From contig JAQOOI010000064.1 of NCBI GenBank assembly GCA_028554645.1, positions 2,232,001 through 2,296,000 of the forward strand: a stretch of DNA of 64,000 nucleotides, in the 5' to 3' direction. Below are positions 60,319 through 64,000 of this stretch, piece by piece. Position numbers and translations under genes: made by a program. A model generated the notes under the pieces. It saw only the letters and a list, made by a program, of their open reading frames with translations, made no database searches and was not told the DNA's origin. Each line of letters starts with the position of its first letter. Position 1 is the stretch's first letter. The stretch is from Omphalotus guepiniiformis. Taxonomy: Eukaryota > Basidiomycota > Agaricomycetes > Agaricales > Omphalotaceae.

Positions 60319-61043
60319 GCGGGGCGGCTGTAACGTAGACCTGCCCTCAAGTGTTGCAGGGCCTCACGCGACCTCGGGCGTGGGAGTGTGGGGTAATAGC
60401 GTACGTACAGCTGATTCGAAGGCATATAAAATCGTTGGCCTAGGTTCGTCGCTTTATTGCAACTCTTTCCTGACTCTTTCCTTCTCACAGTGAGTATTCT
60501 CTCCTTGCAGTGTCAATCCCCAAAAGATGAAACGCACTGGGCTCTGAGTTACCCCTGCTGTAACGCACTACGCTTCGAACCTTCGAGCGGCGGCCTAGAA
60601 AACCGTTGACTGAAAATCAAATTTTCTTTCTACTGTCTCGATGTTGGTTTTCGATGCTCATCCTTCTGTTCACAGGAAATTGGATGAACGACTTGTCATC
60701 AATAGATCACTAGCTTTAGCTTTCAAGAAATACGGTGTTATTAACTTTACGAGGTCCAACGATAGTAGAACAATATATGTATTCATGCCTTCTTTCGCGT
60801 AAATAGCCCTCTTCCTGGGCGATCACCAGGATTTGAACGAATCTCCACACTGGCATGATCCCCCAATCCACGAATGAGTAAAGTACAGCGCGCTCATCGA
60901 CAAGGTCAACCTCGAAGAGTCTCACTGCTCTTGGAATCCGCGCGGCACGTGCTACTTACATAATTAATATCAATAACGCGTAAACAAACCACGCGTTCAT
61001 CATCGCGCTTTCATCGTCAAGCTTGCACCTGCTTGCACGCAAC
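60319..61043. other. Divergent promoter region
   Basis: This 725-base stretch lies between the starts of the GIY-YIG protein (minus) and uracil-DNA glycosylase (plus). A 69-codon minus-strand frame at 60925-60716 has no recognisable content. A segment resembling a tRNA T-arm near 60830 fails on stem pairing and is not called. Confidence 0.4.
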
Positions 61044-62494
61044 ATGCCACCCGTAAAAACCGTCAGCGTTGTTGCACGAGCATCAAAACGGTATGTAAAT
61101 CTCGTCATCAATGAGGACTACTTTATCATGTTTTGTAGAACATCACCACTGCATCCAGTTCCGGCTCTTCAAGTTGGCGCTGACAGTCTCCCCACCGAAC
61201 TCAATGACCTCAACGCTTCTCTCGCTGCGCAGCTGATGTCTCTCGAACGGGACACTATGGGTCGGTCGTGGTATGACGCTTTAAAGGACGAGTTTCAGAA
61301 AGAGTATTTTCGCAAGGTGCGACTATGTCTTTCCATCGTTTGCGTGCGCGAAGGCTGAAAACACTCCGAATAGTTGAAATCATTTCTCGAATCGGAAGTA
61401 AAGACATGTACGATCTACCCTCCTCGTGCGTACTCTTCTCTTCTTGAGGATCTGTTATGGGATTAGAGAATCACGTTGCGTCGTGTAGTGAAGGATGTGT
61501 ATTCGTGGTCGAGGCTTACGCCTCTGGATACCGTCAAGGTGGTTATTCTAGGACAGGTAAGTATTTGTCGGCCTTTCTTGGCTGTCGTCTAAGATACCCT
61601 TTTTCCACCTTTTGTAGGACCCGTACCATAACATCGGACAGGCACACGGTTCGTGCCATGGATCCAATCATTTTGCTCTAATCATGAACATCTACCATAC
61701 ATAGGCCTGTCGTTCTCAGTCCTACCGCCAACAAAACTACCCGGTTCACTAAAGAATATATACCGTCAGATGGCAGAGGACGTACCTGGGTTCAAGGTAC
61801 CCAAGTCGGGGTGAGGGATCCTCATTGTCTGTTGTTTCGCATCTCATTTACCCGAAGTTGACCTACAGCGACCTCACGCCACTGGCCGCCCAAGGTGTCC
61901 TCTGGCTCAACACCTCCCTCACTGTGCGCGCACACAAGGCGGCGTCGCATTCAGGTAAGGGATGGGAGACTCTTACACAGAAAGTTCTCGGTGCTGTGCT
62001 TGAGAGAGCGAAGACGAGGTTTAATGAAGATGCGGACACGCGTGAAGATGAGGATGAGAAGGCAACAAAGAAAGGGAAGGGACTCGTATTTATGGCATGG
62101 GGATTACCTGCACAGAAGACTTGTTCGAAGCTTGGGATTGATGAGGTCGGCGTTGCTTTTCCCCTCAGTTTCGAGTAGTCATTGATCATCTCATCGTTGA
62201 TTTATAGGAACTAAATCTGGTATTAAAGTATGCACCACGTCTTCATTCTGCCTGTTTACCGCTGAAACTAATCCCTCTTCTTCATTTCATTCATCTTTCG
62301 CACCCGCGATCATTTGTTCCGACCTGTGATGCGTTTCGATGTCTAGATCCGCGCATCCCTCACCGCTCTCAGCGTACCGTGGGTTCTTGGGCAACGGTCA
62401 CTTCAGGAAAGCAAATGAATGGTTGAAGGAGAGGTATGGAGAGGGGAGTGAGGTGGATTGGGGTGTGATTGGTAGAGCTGGCCCGGAAAGTTGA
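61044..62494 (+). CDS. UNG1: Uracil-DNA glycosylase (UNG family)
   Basis: UNG removes uracil from DNA as the first step of base excision repair, in nucleus and mitochondria. The start [16 protein letters not shown] is basic and may act as a targeting segment. Helical entry: [18 protein letters not shown], then [17 protein letters not shown]. The water-activating motif is [13 protein letters not shown], assembled over an intron, with catalytic Asp in [26 protein letters not shown] follows. The uracil-pocket region is [19 protein letters not shown]. The DNA-intercalation loop [17 protein letters not shown] is near the end. The sheet strand [19 protein letters not shown] precedes it. An acidic insert ([18 protein letters not shown]) sits in the middle, longer than in bacterial UNG. 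The final residues [10 protein letters not shown] are not conserved and could be trimmed by a further intron. Confidence 0.97.
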
Positions 62495-63365
62495 TGCATG
62501 TGAGCGAAATAAAGCACGATGAAGAGGCTGTCTTACGACCGGTGAAATGCCCTGTTTACACGGGTTCTTCTTCGATCTAATCAAAATGTTCCAGGGTAAT
62601 ATTATGCGTCGTGGACTGCTACCGTGTACAGGCATCCTTAAGTGTATGCTTTCCCTCTCATATTACATGTGCGTGTCCTGCTTATTTGTAACTTTAGATG
62701 TAGATATGCAGATCTGATCTGTTGCCTAATTGGATTCGAAGTTGTACATTGTAACATATGATATCTATGGTGGTCGTGCTGCGTGCATACCAGCCTGAGG
62801 TCTACATACCTTGCGAGTCACTCTTCGAGCTCCATTCTATTACGCCGAGACGCTTCTTCATCTTACGATCAAAGGCAGTTTTGTCCTTCCTGGAAGCCGT
62901 GAGAGGTAGAACAATGAGATGTGATGTGTGCTTTGAAAGGCCTAGCTCTCGGCCACACAAATAAGTATGTGTGATAACTGGATACATTGCAGCAATCGCG
63001 GACAAATCTAGAATGGTCGTAGGTAGGACGGATTGATATGTTTTGGAAGTACATCATATCTTCTCGTTACCTTCGACAATAAGACGTTGGTAACATTGGT
63101 GAATAGATTTCCTTTCGAGTTAACCGGCTCTGCCGCGACCGGCCGGCCGAATATGGAGAAAATAACAAATGACCAAACAATGCAGACCAAACAAATATCG
63201 CCTCGTTGTACAGCTGCTTGGACCGCCGCGTTTTCTTCGTCGCTTTTTGTTTCCTTTTAACGCTACAACACCAACTCATTTTCTCTCTGCACACTCTGAC
63301 ATTTGCTTTGTCTTCGTACTCGCTTTCAATAAATCTTTCTGCTTTATTAGCAAACGCAAACTTAA
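62495..63365. other. Intergenic region
   Basis: These 871 bases hold the UNG 3' UTR and the NOT4 promoter (both plus strand). A C/T-rich stretch with cttttt and tttctc runs at about 63220-63360, just before the NOT4 start, typical of a basidiomycete leader. No other feature was recognised. Confidence 0.5.
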
Positions 63366-64000
63366 ATGGCTACTACAAGGGTTCATCATGCGTTACCTGC
63401 CCCGGTGGTTCATGCAGGCTTCTCAGTGCCTCAGTCGAAATCGCACGTATTGGCTGGTGTCCAGGACGCGTACTGGAGTGATGATGAGGCGGTAGGTGTT
63501 ATTTATGTGTCTGAGAGGTGCTGTTATCGATGAACCTCCCTTCGTCTTCCTTTTCTTTTGCAGGAAGATGCGGATTGCCCTTTATGTTTGGAAGAGATGG
63601 ATATTTCAGACTTGAACTTTAAGCCTTGTGTCTGTGGTTACCGGGTAAATTCTTTATTAATTATGCGACACTCTGCGGTAACTGAAGGGATGTGTTGGTA
63701 GATCTGTCGTTTCTGCTGGCATCATATCAAAGAGAATCTTAATAAGCGCTGCCCCGCTTGCAGGAGGGTGTATACCGACGAGACGGTCGAATTCAAGCCT
63801 ATTGCTGCGCAGGAGTGCGTTCATTTTGATTTGCTTCTGGACAACACGTAACTGAGATTCGACCTCGTTCTTAGTCATAAGCGTCTTACACAGCAGAAGA
63901 AACGGCGGGACCGCGAGCGTAAAGAACTCGATGTGCTCGGTCGACGACATCTTGCCAACGTACGTGTTGTTCAGCGTAATGTCGTCTACGTTGTAGGCAT
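63366..64000 (+). CDS. NOT4: NOT4 RING E3 ubiquitin ligase of the CCR4-NOT complex, 3' end missing
   Basis: Not4 is the RING-finger ubiquitin ligase of the CCR4-NOT complex, acting in mRNA decay and co-translational quality control. The start ATG gives MATTRVHHALPAPVVHAGFS. The first intron falls after AYWSDDEA, and then the C4C4 RING begins: EDADCPLCLEEMDISDLNF, KPCVCGYRICRFCW (across the second intron) and NLNKRCPACRRVYTD. The coiled segment TQQKKRRDRERKELDVLGRR follows and leads into the RRM, which is cut by the window end at VVQRNVVYVVG. Eight cysteines in the RING with no histidine is specific to Not4. Confidence 0.96.

Noticed and set aside
60780..60900. tRNA-like T-arm on the minus strand near 60830
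   Set aside because: The GTTCAAATC-like loop is present but its flanks do not pair as a T-stem, and no acceptor or anticodon stem fits.

Overview
The window looks like nuclear DNA of a filamentous basidiomycete, most likely an Agaricomycete. Nearly all genes are split by short introns, mostly 49-62 bases (extremes seen 35-139), with GT...AG ends. Gene density is about one per 2.6 kb on both strands. The proteins are the conserved eukaryotic housekeeping set plus fungal families such as MUB1, SMI1/KNR4, SOG2, GH55 glucanase and serine-rich cupredoxins. No rRNA, tRNA, CRISPR array, prophage or intact transposon was recognised. I read 24 protein genes, two of them cut by the window ends. Exon joins were worked out by hand from frame, GT/AG signals and family conservation.

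Layout. 0-10 kb: the 3' part of succinyl-CoA:3-ketoacid CoA-transferase, a MUB1-type MYND protein (minus), a 2.1 kb stretch without a visible gene, and a SMI1/KNR4 protein. 10-26 kb: kinetochore DSN1/Mis13 and the FYVE protein VAC1/PEP7 (both minus), twinfilin (plus), a zinc-less medium-chain dehydrogenase (minus), an MPP6-like exosome cofactor (plus), the RAM-pathway protein SOG2 (minus), and a small DUF952 protein starting only 27 bases from SOG2. 26-35 kb: a JmjC/JMJD5-like oxygenase (minus) head-to-head with the large MOT1/BTAF1 ATPase. 35-48 kb: a surface protein, formate dehydrogenase, a flavin monooxygenase, a class-C beta-lactamase-like hydrolase and a GH55 exo-beta-1,3-glucanase. 48-64 kb: PAN2, PDCD5, a two-cupredoxin GPI-type protein, a 2.3 kb gene-poor stretch, a Nudix hydrolase, a T5orf172/DUF1766 GIY-YIG protein, uracil-DNA glycosylase and the start of NOT4.

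The genes do not form one pathway or a biosynthetic cluster. Loose themes are mRNA turnover (PAN2, NOT4, MPP6), cell wall and polarity (SMI1, SOG2, GH55, surface proteins), and one-carbon/redox metabolism (formate dehydrogenase divergent from a flavin monooxygenase across a promoter carrying three GCGGGG sites). I found no convincing undescribed system. The most interesting signals are gene-structure details: 54-base introns without stop codons in SMI1 and MOT1, a 22-base exon carrying an iron ligand in the JmjC gene, very small terminal exons in formate dehydrogenase, and doubtful splice sites in PAN2 and the CoA-transferase.
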